Source: a virus. From it: a stretch of 64,000 nt of DNA. How positions within the stretch are numbered: position 1 is the first letter of the stretch; each line of letters begins with the position of its first letter. Positions 63,963 through 64,000 of this stretch are shown one piece after another. A program made the translations under genes and the position numbers. The stretch covers positions 1 through 64,000 of IMG/VR virus record IMGVR_UViG_3300008954_000049; one strand, given 5' to 3'. Under the pieces are notes generated by a model. That model saw only the letters and a list, made by a program, of their open reading frames with translations. It did not search any database and was not told where the DNA came from.

Positions 63963-64000
63963 GTGGTCGGCTCCAGGGCTTCAGGGTGGACGTTCCACCA

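Overview
The window is part of the genome of a large, strictly tailed (Caudoviricetes) phage. By eye it is about two-thirds G+C, with strong G/C bias at third codon positions, GGAGG ribosome sites, frequent GTG/TTG starts and many 1-8 nt start/stop overlaps. TANNNT-like -10 boxes (GGGTAGGGT) also occur, so an actinobacterial or similarly GC-rich host is likely. No tRNA, integrase gene, CRISPR array or insertion sequence was seen. Nearly all genes read on the + strand; three read on the - strand (43577-44179, 58181-58330, 63048-63962).

Region 1 (1-14.0 kb) is DNA metabolism. It holds a RuvC-like resolvase, RecA, an SbcC/Rad50 ATPase split into two genes (1946-3043 and 8581-9219), SbcD/Mre11, a Cas4/RecB-like nuclease, a DnaN-like clamp, a TOPRIM primase core and a DnaX clamp loader. 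A secreted lysozyme-like protein sits among them. No DNA polymerase or helicase is in the window.

Region 2 (14.0-15.2 kb) is control: a NusG/KOW-like protein and a two-HTH sigma-region-4-like protein stand directly before the virion genes.

Region 3 (15.2-57.8 kb) is virion assembly: fibre/beta-helix proteins, a likely small terminase, TerL and portal. Next comes a 2805-aa multi-enzyme protein (nucleotidyltransferase interrupted by a 461-aa intein, 2H phosphoesterase, GNAT, topoisomerase IB, GNAT, acidic helical tail). Then follow the prohead protease, an acidic EF-hand scaffold candidate, a decoration protein candidate and the HK97-type major capsid protein. After these come more structural proteins with tandem paralogues. 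No tape measure, tail tube or baseplate gene was recognised, so the tail module should lie outside.

A 1.1-kb gene-poor gap follows the capsid gene. It holds a terminator, a small basic ORF, and what looks like a promoter-driven, highly structured non-coding RNA of about 470 nt. Beside it, a - strand HAD nucleotidase gene carries a 117-bp segment in reverse orientation between inverted repeats; flipping it back restores a normal enzyme in frame.

Region 4 (57.8-64 kb) is accessory: a Tat-signal protein, a small - strand gene, a gene behind a TTGACA promoter with a palindrome in its spacer, a large VWA protein, a dCTP-deaminase-like enzyme and a - strand gene of unknown role.

The strongest regulatory signal is a two-box element, CCTATR and GTAGAR exactly 17 nt apart, found before seven virion transcription units. 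It is a candidate phage late promoter, perhaps read through the nearby sigma-like protein.
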